From the NCBI GenBank assembly GCA_029216955.1, contig JANAVB010010791.1:5908838-5972837 (forward strand): DNA of 64,000 nucleotides, written 5' to 3'. This DNA is from Iris pallida. Lineage: Eukaryota > Streptophyta > Magnoliopsida > Asparagales > Iridaceae. Each line of letters begins with the position of its first letter. Within the stretch, counting starts at the first letter, position 1. Positions 19,326 to 34,071 of the stretch are shown here, one piece after another. Under the pieces are notes generated by a model. It did not search any database. It was given only the letters and a program-made list of their open reading frames with translations, and was not told the origin of the DNA. The translations under genes were made by a program, and so were the position numbers.

Positions 19326-21317
19326 CTATAAGATCTCTCCCCGAGATGTGGTGAGTGGGATGAGTCCACTCACGTTGTCACGAGTAGGTGGTAGGTTGAC
19401 CACCTCCATTGTCGCCTTTGGGATGGGGACGACGCCATCTTGTGTTGTGGTTGGCAGAAAGGTGCCAAATTGGAGCGACACCAGGTTAGTCGAGACTGTC
19501 TTCTCCTCATAGTCGACGGAGATGACATTCGCATTGATCATGCGCTGGATGTAGTTCTTGAGGACGTAGAAGTCCTGAGTTGGATGTCCGACAAACCGAT
19601 GGTAGTGACAGTACCTTGGATTGTCCACTCTTCCAACCTTATCGGGACACTTTGGGTCCGACAATTTGATCTTATCACCCTGCTTCAGCATCTCGAAGAG
19701 TTGCAAGGTGTCTTCGTCGTTAAAAGAATAGACCTCCTTTGTCTTCGGCGCAAGCGGAGGCTTCTGAGTAGGTGCTTGTGCACCTATGGAGGCATTAACA
19801 GTCAGCGTCTGCTTCCCCTTCGTCTCACGTCCAGGGTTATTGGCAGCAGGCCGTTTTCTCTTGTCTTCAAAAGCAGGAAAACTGACTCCCAGAAGGCAAG
19901 CATTGGATGCCTTCTTTTCAGCTGCTTCATCCTCGATAATCAATGAACTCCAGTCGGAAGGAGGAGTGGAGTTGAGCCAGAGCTTGATCACAGGAAGCAT
20001 GTTCATGCTACAGGAGGAGAGGAGCGCTTGTTCTGGCATGCCCGGGGGCAGTCTGAAGCAGGCTTGTCGGAAACGTTCGATGAATGCTCGAACTGTCTCC
20101 TTCTCCTTCTGCCGTACCTCTATCAGGGATGCTATTGTCATGTCTTTCCCTCCGTCGTAGAAACGATCGAGGAAAAGACGTGTCAAGTCATCGAAGGAAT
20201 ATATGGAGTTGTCAGGGAGACTGCAGTACCAGTCGTAAGCCACTCCTTTCAGTACCCCGACAAACAGGCTGGTGAGTAGCGCGTCCTCCTTCGGGAGATG
20301 TCCCGTTTGAGATTGGAAGTACGTCAGATAACGGCGTGGGGAGTCCTTTGCGTCGTATGGCATCGATGTTTGTGGTTTATACTTGGGAGGATAAACCACC
20401 TTGTTCCATTCGATGGGGTATGGTTGTGGGATCCCCATCTTCTGGCGCTCCTCCTGTCTGTTCTTCGACTCGAAGCGCTCACGCAAGTCCCTGATCATTT
20501 CCACCACGTCTTTTGTGGAGCTGGGAGTTAGAGAAGGTGGTACAACCTGGAGTTGGGTATTTGACGGTTCCGACGTCCGAGGTGCTTCGCGACGATCTGT
20601 ATCCAAGAATACCTGTTGAAGGGGTACACTTGATTCTTCATTGGCCCCTGGGTCAGGACCGGTAGAAGGTGCTCTGGCCAAAGCTGACCGTATCTCGAAC
20701 ACTGCTTGAGTCAGTGTCTGCATGGAGGCAGAGAGGGTTTTGAGTCCTCCCTCCAAGGTATCCATGCGCTGGACGAGATCTGCTGGCGGCGCATCTGACT
20801 CCGCATCACCAGCTCCCGTCATGTACACCGTCATGACATGATTGGAAGTGGATGGATCGGTTGAGGCTTCGCTTTCAGCCTTGCTCTCTTGAAGAAGAAC
20901 TTCCCCCGGAGCTTCGTCTTGGCTACCCCCAGCTATGTTCTGGAGGACACCTTCGTCTTCAGGAGAAGCATCAGCAAGGGCCTGACTACCCCCAGTTTTG
21001 TCTTGGAGGACGTCTTCGTCTTCGGGATGAAGATCCACAGGCGCTTGACTACCTCCAGCTATGTCCGGGAGGCTAATTTCGTCTCCAGGATGAAGATCCA
21101 CAGGGGCTTGACTACCCCCAGCTTCTTCTGAGATCTTCTTTCTCCCCCGGGTGCCCTCAAACACTCCTGAAGACGGGACAGTCGTCTTGGTCTTCCTCGA
21201 CTGGCTCTTGGATGAGGACAAGGTTGAGGAGCTGCCTGTCGCCTTTCGAATTGATGAGAAGTTAGAAACTACGTTGCAAGAAGCAACCTTTAGTTCTGGC
21301 TCCTCTTCAGTTAACAC
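19326..21317 (-). CDS. Tat gag of element 2
   Basis: 663 codons without a stop, the best-preserved gag in the window. The N-terminal 200 residues are low complexity with repeated GGSQAPVDLHPEDE-like phrases (about four times). The gag domain follows: YLTYFQSQTGHLPKEDALL, GVAYDWYCSLPDNSIYSF, IERFRQACFRLPPGMPEQ. Near the end is the knuckle NPRYCHYHRFVGHPTQDF, whose last Cys is Phe here, unlike element 1. The start codon is uncertain because the upstream part 21363-21866 is in the same frame beyond a stop. Confidence 0.85.
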   Translation of the reverse strand: MLTEEEPELKVASCNVVSNFSSIRKATGSSSTLSSSKSQSRKTKTTVPSSGVFEGTRGRKKISEEAGGSQAPVDLHPGDEISLPDIAGGSQAPVDLHPEDEDVLQDKTGGSQALADASPEDEGVLQNIAGGSQDEAPGEVLLQESKAESEASTDPSTSNHVMTVYMTGAGDAESDAPPADLVQRMDTLEGGLKTLSASMQTLTQAVFEIRSALARAPSTGPDPGANEESSVPLQQVFLDTDRREAPRTSEPSNTQLQVVPPSLTPSSTKDVVEMIRDLRERFESKNRQEERQKMGIPQPYPIEWNKVVYPPKYKPQTSMPYDAKDSPRRYLTYFQSQTGHLPKEDALLTSLFVGVLKGVAYDWYCSLPDNSIYSFDDLTRLFLDRFYDGGKDMTIASLIEVRQKEKETVRAFIERFRQACFRLPPGMPEQALLSSCSMNMLPVIKLWLNSTPPSDWSSLIIEDEAAEKKASNACLLGVSFPAFEDKRKRPAANNPGRETKGKQTLTVNASIGAQAPTQKPPLAPKTKEVYSFNDEDTLQLFEMLKQGDKIKLSDPKCPDKVGRVDNPRYCHYHRFVGHPTQDFYVLKNYIQRMINANVISVDYEEKTVSTNLVSLQFGTFLPTTTQDGVVPIPKATMEVVNLPPTRDNVSGLIPLTTSRGEIL

Positions 21318-21362
21318 CTTCTTTCCGAGGCGATGATGGAGAGGTGTTAATGATTGCAGCCG

Positions 21363-21866
21363 CTAGAACACAGACTGCCTTGGTGGGACTGCTGTCTTAC
21401 AATAACAGTTGATGGTGACTACAGCACAGGTGTGCCCTGTGAGGGGCACATTGTGCTTGTCAGTTGACTCTCCTGATCGGCATTTGTGAGTGATCACGTT
21501 ACGCAGATCGTTGGAGGAGAGTGCCACCTTCACACCCCCATCAGGCACATGGCAAGGCCAAGCGCCTGGGTGGTCAGATGAATACTGTACCCCCTGATCC
21601 GACACAAAAGATGTGCCCAGATCAATAGTGGGGGAGCAACATTGAAAGTGACGAGAACCAGCCTCAGACGCACAACCAATGTAGGCACGGGGGTTCAAGA
21701 CCACTGAGTTTGCCTTGTACGACTTGGTTGTGAACGCAGCAGATGTGCCCAAGTATGATAAAAACTTTGAAGATCGGCTCGTTTCTGGCACAAAAGTACC
21801 CGAGTCAACCTTGTACAGTTTACCATTGGCAGCGCACATGATTGTGAGCACATGCCTCTGGCTCAC
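21363..21866 (-). pseudogene. Tat gag N-terminal region of element 2
   Basis: Same frame as the gag stretch, separated by a stop near 21360. It shares LTIMCAANGKLYKVDSG and VALSSNDLRNVITHK with element 1. No domain is recognised. Confidence 0.5.
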
Positions 21867-22087
21867 TACTGGCTAGCACGTTCAAGATGCATGGCCCGTG
21901 CTGCCTTGGACTTCTTCATACCAGCCCGCTAGGGCGTATAGTACTCAGAGTCCAAATTCTCCTCGCTACGACAGTGAGTGATTCTGTCAAAGACAGATGC
22001 ATTCTGTGGCACATCAGAGTTAATGCGCAGGGCGTTAGCTGCGCCCCTGCTCCGTCGATGCATCTTCCTCGTCTGAGAGGAAGAATG

Positions 22088-22441
22088 TTAGGGAATGTGG
22101 TCGGCCCCACGCTTCCCCGAGAGATGCGCTGCACCGGTGGGCGCATCTTGGCTATTGAGGACGTCAGCGGGAAGGGTAGGCTGCATCGGCGCATCCCCTT
22201 CGATGGTGGTGCCAGGAGCGTCGACCTTGCGCACCCAGGCTTGGCGAGTCTTCTTCGGCTTTGGCAGCCGCTTCGAAGGACTTGTACTGCCTTCAAAGAT
22301 GAACTCCTCATACGCCTGTTGATTGAGGCGTACGACCAACGTCTTGTGGGAGAAGCCGACCTTTACGTCATCAGATTGCGACACAGCTTTCTCGGCGGAG
22401 GAGAAAGAGGTCTCCAGCAGAGTCGCCAGCTTGTTTGCCAT
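22088..22441 (-). CDS. 5' open reading frame of Tat element 2, starting inside the LTR
   Basis: Begins at ATG 22441-22439, ten bases inside the LTR, and runs through the primer binding site (MANKLATLLETSFSS). It matches the element 1 frame for about 110 codons. See that entry for the frame relationship to gag. Function is unknown. Confidence 0.5.
   Translation of the reverse strand: MANKLATLLETSFSSAEKAVSQSDDVKVGFSHKTLVVRLNQQAYEEFIFEGSTSPSKRLPKPKKTRQAWVRKVDAPGTTIEGDAPMQPTLPADVLNSQDAPTGAAHLSGKRGADHIP
22410..22428 (-). other. Primer binding site of Tat element 2
   Basis: The minus strand reads TGGCGACTCTGCTGGAGAC, three bases from the LTR end at 22432. It is closer to the usual plant form of this site than the element 1 copy. 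Confidence 0.78.
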
Positions 22442-23176
22442 TAAAATCTTTTGATGCAATTTTAATTACAAACAGAACAGTGTTACAATATAGTACTTAG
22501 ATGTAGTCCTAGGAGCACACTTTTGTTTATCTGGGTCCCTGTGTCGATGGAGCGAGTGGTAATACGTCAACTCCGTTGACGATCTGACGACGGTTCTCGG
22601 TTCTCTGAAGGTCTGAGTTGCTCTGGGTGTTGGAGCTTGCGGGGAGGAAGAAGACGTTGAGTGTCTGTATCTGCCTCTCTCACTATGTGTATGAAGGTCT
22701 CTATCCGTAGGTGTGTGTTCGTGGGTCTGGAAGAAGGAAATGATTCCTCTATTTAGAGCTTGCAGGCTGGCTACTCATACGCGTATATGTAGGATGTGCC
22801 TATACGTAGGGACGCCATGTGGTTGATGCTGCGGGAGGTGCATGGATGATGCACCATCATTTGTGGGTTGAATCCTTCATACTGCTTTTGTGGGCTGGCA
22901 CGTAGCAGGGGAGAGGATCTTTCTGTTGCTGAGATCTTGGGTGATTAGCACCCCTTCATAGGCTGAATTGAGTCAAAGGACACGTGGCGCGTGTCCGTAG
23001 CTGAAATATCTCGGATTTGGTGGAGGGTAATCTGATAGGATGCGCCTGGGATTGGGCGCATGAGAAGACTTTGGCTCGTAACCTTCAGGAGTCACGAACC
23101 GGTCTGGACGCATGGCTTTTGAGGCGCATTCGAGGCTTCAGTAGCGACCTGACTTCTGTCTTTAGGGATCAGAGGA
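22432..23176 (-). repeat. Outer Tat LTR, left part (interrupted)
   Basis: Matches 7460 to about 8185 of the shared LTR. It contains the weakened sense TATA (22747-22758) and the inverted repeat 22837-22843 with 22849-22855. It ends in GAGGA (23172-23176), the target duplication of the inserted element, and resumes at 32645. Confidence 0.88.
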
Positions 23177-23837
23177 TGTAAAACCCATAAATTTCTACTA
23201 TTTTTTTATTATTAAATTTGGTACTGATTTAAATTTTTTTATTATACGTTGCGTAGTCGTATTGTACGTCGCGCACAAAATTTTATTTTTCGTAATTGTT
23301 CGACGAGTGCGAATATGTGCGAGCGTACATATTTTTAGAAAAAAACATTTTTCCTATTTTTTTAGTTTCTAAGTAATATAGATAATAAATATTTCTAGCT
23401 ATCATTCTCAAGTTTATGATTTTAATTATGAAAAAGCCTTTCATTTATACAGTTATAATAATAAATAATTTTTCTTATAAAATGGTATATTAGAAAAGTA
23501 TAATTATGTAAATATTACTTGTACATACATATATATTTAGTAATTATTTATTGGTTTATTTTAAATAATAATATAATTTTCAAAATTATTATTATTAGTA
23601 TTTTGGAAAAATATATTTCAAAATTATTGTGGCAATTTAAATCTTGATTTGAATTTATGGGTTTATTTAAGTGGTTAAATATTTGAAATTTAATTTATCC
23701 CATTTGATTTTAAACTAAAAATTTAATTAGATTTAAATTGGATTTGTATTTGGATTGATTTTAAATTAAATTACGAATTATCTATTTTTGGGGTTTAAAC
23801 TACTCATAATTCTTATCCAATTGGGAATTCTCACATC

Positions 23838-23847
23838 CTATAAATAG
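23838..23847 (+). promoter_or_regulatory. TATA box of the LARD-like LTR
   Basis: CTATAAATAG, conserved at 29085-29094 in the right LTR. With a start about 30 bases later, the transcribed part of the LTR would be about 3.4 kb, leaving a short 0.66 kb U3. Confidence 0.65.
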
Positions 23848-25111
23848 GCAGGTACTCATCCATATAATTCTATTCTCCACAATTTCAACCATCAACAATA
23901 GTGCGTGCATCGTGTCCATGTCCTCTCCCGTCCATAATCTTATTCCAATTTTATATTTACAATTTTTCTCTCGTGCCGGACAACCCCGACATAGCCATAC
24001 AATCCAAATCTTACGATTTATGTGTCTGATACACTTCGACACAATCCCTAACCCAAACCCTAACCTAGCTAGACCATCCCTGTAGCGTGGCTGTTTGACC
24101 CGAAGTCGTCTTCTCGTACCATCGCCATCACCCTCACCCGCCAACATCATGGTCACCACCACCCTCAACCCTGCCACCACGGCCACTGGCCAGAAACCCG
24201 CTGCCATCACCACTACAACCTGGCTAGATCGGTCGACCGCCCACCACTACGGTCAACGCAACCATCCCCACCAACACAACCACCGCCACATCCGTCACCA
24301 CCCAAGCCACCATCACCCCCGCCACGACCGGGCCGCAACCACCACCAAAACCACCGAACCATCACAAAAAAAGCCCAAAAAATTTAAAACGACCTAACCT
24401 GCCAGCCCCGACTTCAGGTTCGATCGAGCCGGCGAGCGCTCCAGCGCCGCTGCAGGACTCCGACCTCTCTTCCTCCCCGGCGCCGCGATCACTCCGCTCC
24501 GAGCTCGACGTCGGAAAGCCACCGGTCCTCGAACGGACGAGCGCCACAGCTGACGCCTGACCCTAGCACCGCCGCTCCCCTCGCCGGATCCGTAGCCGAC
24601 CGGAGGCGCTTCCCTCTGCGCCCACATCATCCCCCGTGCCCTTCCTCCACCGCCGTCCGTCGCTCACCTTCTCCTCCGCCTATCCTTCCTCCCAGCCTCT
24701 CACTCCTACCCTCTCCCGACCGCCCGCACTCCGAGCCTCGCCGAAACCCTCCACCCGACCGGATCCCCTCCGGCCGGTGCCTCCAGCGCGTCACCGCCCC
24801 TGGCCGCCGCCGGAGCGGTGAGCCCCGACGACCCCTTCGACTTCCTTTGCTGCGCCCTCCACCGTAGCCTCGGTGCACTCAGCCGCCGCTTCCCTTCCAG
24901 AAGCACCACCCGACGCCGACCATCTCGCGTCGACGACAGCCCCTCTGTCTTACTCCGTCCGCTTCCTCCCCCCCTCTCTCTCTTCGGCTTCCCTCTCGAT
25001 TCCTTCTTCTGATTTTTTTTCCTTTCTCTCTCCTCACTATGGTCCTCTTTAGGAGGAGTGAGCCACCGTTTTATTTTTTTATATTTTTTGCTTTTGTGTT
25101 TTCATTAATTC

Positions 25112-25113
25112 AA

Positions 25114-25203
<90 letters not shown>

Positions 25204-25251
25204 GTTATTCTGATTTCACAGTATAAGTATAAGTTATGTTGTTTTCTTTTC

Positions 25252-25282
<31 letters not shown>

Positions 25283-25302
25283 TTTTTTTTATTATTATTA
25301 TT
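25112..25302. repeat. TTA trinucleotide microsatellites (left LTR)
   Basis: Two runs of (TTA)n, about 92 and 48 bases, separated by about 50 bases of unique sequence. The right LTR has longer runs (30370-30526 and about 30577-30645), which explains most of the LTR length difference. Confidence 0.95.
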
Positions 25303-27292
25303 ACTACATTAGATTTTTCTACATACAATATATACCATTAATTAGTATAGCATTAAATAGCAAAAATTGTATTAAGATTTTTATTATTGTAAATTTTTTT
25401 AGTATAGTTATTTTAGAATAAACATATATTCTCCTAAAAAAATATTTTTCATAAAATATGTAGTACTAGGCTTGGCCTATATTTATTTACAAAACTGGAT
25501 TTCGAAGCGTAGATATATTATTATTTTATTTTTATGGTATTTTAAGAATATGGTTTGGTCTAAAAATTATATTTTCACAAAAATTAGTTTTAGTCTAAAA
25601 ATATTTCTAGATTTTTCAAGTATTTCTTTATAGTATTTGGAGTAATAAAAACTTAGTTTAAATATATAATTATTTTCTAAAATAGTTTATTTATTTCTTT
25701 CTACCAATTCTCTCGAATATCCAACCTTGCCCCTTGCTAGCCATATTCCTTTCTTCCAAAATCTCGAACTTATTTATATCGTCCCTAACTAATTTGACCG
25801 TCCTGGACCCGATAGAACCGTCCGTACCGACACCCGAGGTCACCTTGTGTAGTTGTTACCCAAAGTCGCAGTTCGTGCCACCTTGATCATCGTAGCACAC
25901 CAGGCATCCTACCAGGCAAGACACCTTGCCATTTGCTGTTTATTTATTTTAGCTCATATTTTATGCATTATTTATTTTTTTATGCAAAATAAACTGTAAT
26001 ACATGGCATAACCTGTTAGAACTTACTGTTCATTTATATTTCCTGCTATGTATTATTTTTCTTACACATTAAACCTAGATTTAAGGGACCACCTTTGTGT
26101 GTTGTATTCATTGGCCTTGACACGTTGTACCACGAAGTCGTGTGTCGCATGTAGAACACGGACGTGCTTGATTGGCTGGCCACCAGTACGTACAAGCCGT
26201 GCGATAGGAATAACCGCTAATAGAGGTTGCATGCTCGTTTGACTTAGCAGTTATAGAGGTTTTGTGTTGTGGATACAACATAGTAGGCATTGGACGGGGA
26301 GGACAATTCCTTAGCGTATGGGCTTCGACGCACTTTTCCTTTTGTAACCCGTGAGCTCCGTCGGAGACGCGGGTCAAATTACCCATGATTACTGACGGCC
26401 ACTGGCGATTCTGCGGAACGTCATGCTCTTACTGATGGGGCCTCTGGTGCCCAAGGGGGGACTATGCCGATCCTATTTAGCCAGGGCCCATGCATAGGAA
26501 GGATTGTTCTTAACTACATTTCACTTAGAACGGTAGGCTACCTTTATCCGTTAGGTACGAGTACTTTTGGTTTAGGTACTTGTATCTGACCGTGGCTTGG
26601 AACAATAACTTGTCGTGGATTAGTTCGTCACATCTTGTCCTTGTTTGGTTGTAGGTGTGACTTACTACTTCGATGAGAAGGTATTGAACCTTGTTGGGGT
26701 CCGGATACCATATTAGATTCATAGTATGGAAAGATACGTCACCGTGAATTAGTTTACCATCTCCTGTCCTCGTTTGGTTGGGGGAATGGTAAGCTAGTTC
26801 AATAGGTGTGTATTGGACCATGTTATAATTCAATTAACTTATTTATTTGAGCAATATTTATTCAGTTTATATGGCATGATATTATGTGTCTTGTTACGTC
26901 CCTCTGAGGACTTGGTTATCTCCCCAGGTGTGTGCTCTTGTCTTTCGCAGGTGTTCTAGCTCTAGCCGTGATCATCGCTATTTATTCGAGGATGATTGCA
27001 CTTGGATCGTCTTCGTTTCGCTTGCCAAACTTATTTTATTTTTTATGTATTTTTTTTTACTTGTTGGTAGTAGATTTGTCTCCGCCCAACATATTGTATC
27101 AAGATAATTCATTACCATTATATGATATCTTTTATTCATTTATTTTGTGTGGATGAAATTAGTTATGGTTCTACTATATTTTACAGCTTATGTATTCATA
27201 CGAGGTTTCCATATATTGGAGTGTACTTCGTATGTATACAGCTGGCATGTCTACGTTCCTAGTCCTACGTATTTTGGGACTGGGGCGTTACA

Positions 27293-28426
27293 TATTTTTG
27301 TGGTGGCCCATGCAGGTCAAGATAAATTGTTTGGTTACTTTACCGTACCAAGCAAGCCTGCGTATAGGATTAGAAGTCTAGGATCTCATCCACATATTTG
27401 ACCTCTTTCCTCGATTCCATATTCGAACTATCGTTCAACTCATCGACTGCATCTTGCTTGATTCCTTCTATCATAATTATTGTCTTCTCTTCGTGTTTTG
27501 CTAAGGGTTAGACAGGTGACCCCTACTAGATAGACATTGTCCCAAAACACCATTAGTTTAAATTTTAAGTTGGGTAGAATGCCTTGTGACCTAGCAATCC
27601 CTTTGTACTTGTGACCTATATTCACAAGTTTACTTAGATTCTAGAATTTAGAGAGCCCTAACCCATCTAGACACCCAAAGACTTGGACAAGAAGATCGGA
27701 TGACTGTATGAAGACCATCACATGACATGACTTATATCCTTTAGAAGTTCGAACCAATTTCTACTTTCTTCCAATCTTAGTCTCCCGTGCCTATGTTTTT
27801 ACCACCTTGACTAATGTTGCTACTATAATCTAGTTTTACAAACTCATCCATTTATCGAGTTTGTTCATGACTTATGCTATTGAGCGCGCTCACTAACATA
27901 TTGTCTAATCAGAACCGGTACATGATGGTCTGATCAACCGAGTGCACTTTGGTTCGCTTTTGTCTATTATTCTATGTGGATGGAACATAATTAAATTTGT
28001 CCTCTAGAGTCCCATCCGCGACTGCCTTGGCAACTCCTTTCGAATTATTCGGTCGCCTTTGAACCACGTATTCGTATTCGATAACGCCTCCTTCGAACCC
28101 TATATTGCTTTCGCCATCACTTATTTTAGAACGACGAAGGCGTATACTAAAACTTCCTCTAACCGTCCTATCACCATGACCATTACCACGCAATGTAACT
28201 ATATCTTTGTCTTGAACGACTCGACCTTTCCCTCGACCCTAAACCTACAATCTTGACTTTCTAATCACTTGAATTTAAGAGTGATTACAATCGTCTCTTA
28301 ATCATATCCTCAACCTAGACTACGACCATATAAACTTCTTTAAGGAACCCTTCTATCTACCGTTGTGCCTTCTCACCCCTACTAATTCTTAATTTCGAGG
28401 ATGAAATTCTTTTAAGTTGGGTAGGA
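27293..28426 (+). other. Non-coding interior of the LARD-like element
   Basis: 1134 bp. It opens with the primer-like block (27301-27318), followed by a leader similar to 34131-34200 of the gag-only element (TCTAGGATCTCATCCAC and following). No gag or pol similarity is seen, only short chance frames. It ends with TTCGAGGATGAAATTC and a G/A/T tract before the right LTR. Confidence 0.85.
27301..27318 (+). other. Candidate primer binding site of the LARD-like element
   Basis: TGGTGGCCCATGCAGGTC, 8 bases after the LTR. The identical 18 bases follow the Tekay LTR at 58827-58844, 9 bases after its end. It starts with TGG as a tRNA 3' end complement should. I cannot assign the tRNA. Confidence 0.6.
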
Positions 28427-32639
<4,213 letters not shown>

Positions 32640-33191
32640 GAGGAAGGTCAGAGGCGCATGGCTCTTGAAGCGCATGCAGAGGTTTGGGCACATGGCCGCG
32701 GAGGCACATGCGAATGGTTGGGCGGCCACGTGGCTTGTAACCGCCGGAAGAGAGTAATAATGACGCTGACGTCAGCGGCGCTTCGTTTTTTGTAAAAGCT
32801 GTTGCTGCTCTGTCATCGAGGCATGTCTGGTGTCGTGTCAGACTTCAGCATTTAATGTTCTTTGACGGGTGATGGGCTGTTGAGTGGCACATTAATCTGC
32901 GTTCCTCTGGGCGCATGGATCCATGTTGATTAGGACGTATGCTTTGTTGGACGCATCCATACAGGGCGCTTGGTACCGACGGGCGCGTCTGTACGATGTG
33001 CGATATCTGACCGGCGTATCTATTTGTATGACGCATTTTTATTGGTCCGACTGTTGCGTTCCTCGAGTGCTTTAAATAGCCGTTCTTGACTTGGCTGAAT
33101 TCGAAGCGTCAGGTTCATCACCATAAATGCAACTTCATTGCACGGGATTGGGAGAGCCCGCCACTTGGCGCATGGGTTTGATTTGCCCGGA

Positions 33192-33201
33192 CTATAAATA
33201 G
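33192..33201 (+). promoter_or_regulatory. Antisense TATA box, outer Tat LTR copy
   Basis: CTATAAATAG with a downstream CT-rich tract (TTCTCATTCTCTCACG), the same arrangement as at 8749. Its survival in both LTR copies supports function but may only reflect common descent. Confidence 0.55.
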
Positions 33202-33245
33202 CAGCAAGGAGAGAGTTTGCTTCTCATTCTCTCACGTCTTCCCGA

Positions 33246-33617
33246 ATGAACTTATTTGCTCGTGCACATTCTGTTGACAAGATGCTCCCGAGGGTGAAGA
33301 TGCGACGAATTGTCTTCATTTATGCACTTGAAGGTGACTGTTACATCCAAAAGTCAGAATCGAGGGCTTCTGAGGTAGGCGGAAGGTGCCTGTTGCATCC
33401 AAAGATCGGGATGCTCGAGCCTCGTCTCCGTTATTCCGGAAGAGCCGCAGATCGGAATTGTGGTGCTCCCATCTTCCTTGGGCTTTGGAGAGCTCTTCCT
33501 CCTGCAAGAGTGGGTGTTGCCCATTCTGGTTGTGTGGAAAGCTGCTCCTTTAGCCGCGGATCGGAGTTGCGGTGCTCTCCTCTTCCTTGGGCTTTAGAGA
33601 GCTCTTTCTCCAGCTAG
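33246..33617 (+). CDS. Short antisense open reading frame, outer Tat LTR copy
   Basis: 123 codons from ATG 33246, 45 bases after the antisense TATA box. It matches the frame at 8806 for about 70 residues (LEGDCYIQKSESRASE is nearly identical), then diverges through indels. No domain is recognised. Confidence 0.3.
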   Translation: MNLFARAHSVDKMLPRVKMRRIVFIYALEGDCYIQKSESRASEVGGRCLLHPKIGMLEPRLRYSGRAADRNCGAPIFLGLWRALPPARVGVAHSGCVESCSFSRGSELRCSPLPWALESSFSS

Positions 33618-33715
33618 AGTGGGGTTGATCGCCCAACCTAGTTCTGCTCAATAAATGCTTCATTAGTCGAAGCACTTGATCGGGTCGAAGTAGAGCGCAT
33701 ATGCTAAGACTTCAT

Positions 33716-33800
33716 GATGCGTATAACTGAGACGCTGAAGAGATGCGCCTAACTGAGACGCTGAAGACACGCGCCTAACTGAGACGCTGAAGTGATGTGC
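33716..33800. repeat. 26-bp tandem repeats in the outer Tat LTR
   Basis: About three copies of a 26-base unit containing AACTGAGACGCTGAAG, near the 5' end of the LTR in element sense. The shared LTR has a different, less regular set of GATGCGCC-containing units at about 9330-9400. Confidence 0.8.
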
Positions 33801-34071
33801 CTGACAGATGATGCACCGGGCAGAAGGCGCATGGCAGTTTGCTGCGCCTGGCTGTAGTCTTAGGATTCTTTCTTTTTGTAGAAATTCTCCTTTGTAAAGC
33901 CTTTCTTTAGACATGTAATAGACTTTTATATGAAATAAAAAATCCTTTTGATGTTTATACTTTTGCTGTCTTACTGTGCCAAGTACTTCGTTTGATGTTC
34001 CCTGGCGCATGTAATGTTAGGCGCATAGGAATTCTATCCTGTAGATGCGCCTAAAATTCCATGCTTCTACA

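Larger units (their letters stand above)
9651..22431 (-). mobile_element. Tat-lineage Ty3/gypsy element 2, internal region
   Basis: 12.8 kb minus-strand internal region between the shared LTR and the outer LTR. In element order: primer binding site, 5' frame, gag, protease, linker, RT, RNase H, archaeal-type RNase H, integrase, a structured non-coding stretch and an antisense gene. All domains are present but several frames are broken. The base next to the 3' LTR (9651 on) reads GGGGGTACC on the plus strand, so no clear polypurine tract is visible in element sense. Confidence 0.9.
23177..27292 (+). repeat. Left LTR of the LARD-like element
   Basis: Starts TGTAAAACCC and ends GGGGCGTTACA. Order: AT-rich U3; TATA box at 23838; a GC-rich block (about 24070-25010); TTA microsatellites (25112-25203, 25255-25302); an AT-rich stretch; then a moderately GC-rich 3' third with two diverged units 129 bases apart, marked by TGTCCTTGTTTGGTTG at 26636 and a variant at 26765. 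No credible gene is present. Confidence 0.92.
32645..34071 (-). repeat. Outer Tat LTR, right part
   Basis: Continues the outer Tat LTR after the insertion and ends GCTTCTACA at 34071, like 9650. Together with the left part it is 2172 bp, against 2191 bp for the shared LTR. It contains the antisense TATA box (33192-33201), a short antisense frame (33246-33617) and 26-base tandem repeats (33716-33800). Confidence 0.88.

Noticed and set aside
24040..24066. Telomere-like CCCTAAC/AACCCTAAC words
   Set aside because: Only two or three degenerate units at the same place in both LTRs, so not a telomeric array; at most a telo-box-like promoter word.
25039..25341. Long plus-strand frame rich in Tyr
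   Set aside because: It is the translation of a (TTA)n microsatellite; length varies between the two LTRs and no protein is expected.
26525..26833. 102-codon minus-strand frame conserved in both LARD-like LTRs
   Set aside because: The two LTRs are nearly identical overall, so conservation gives no support; the frame covers the 129-base duplicated unit.
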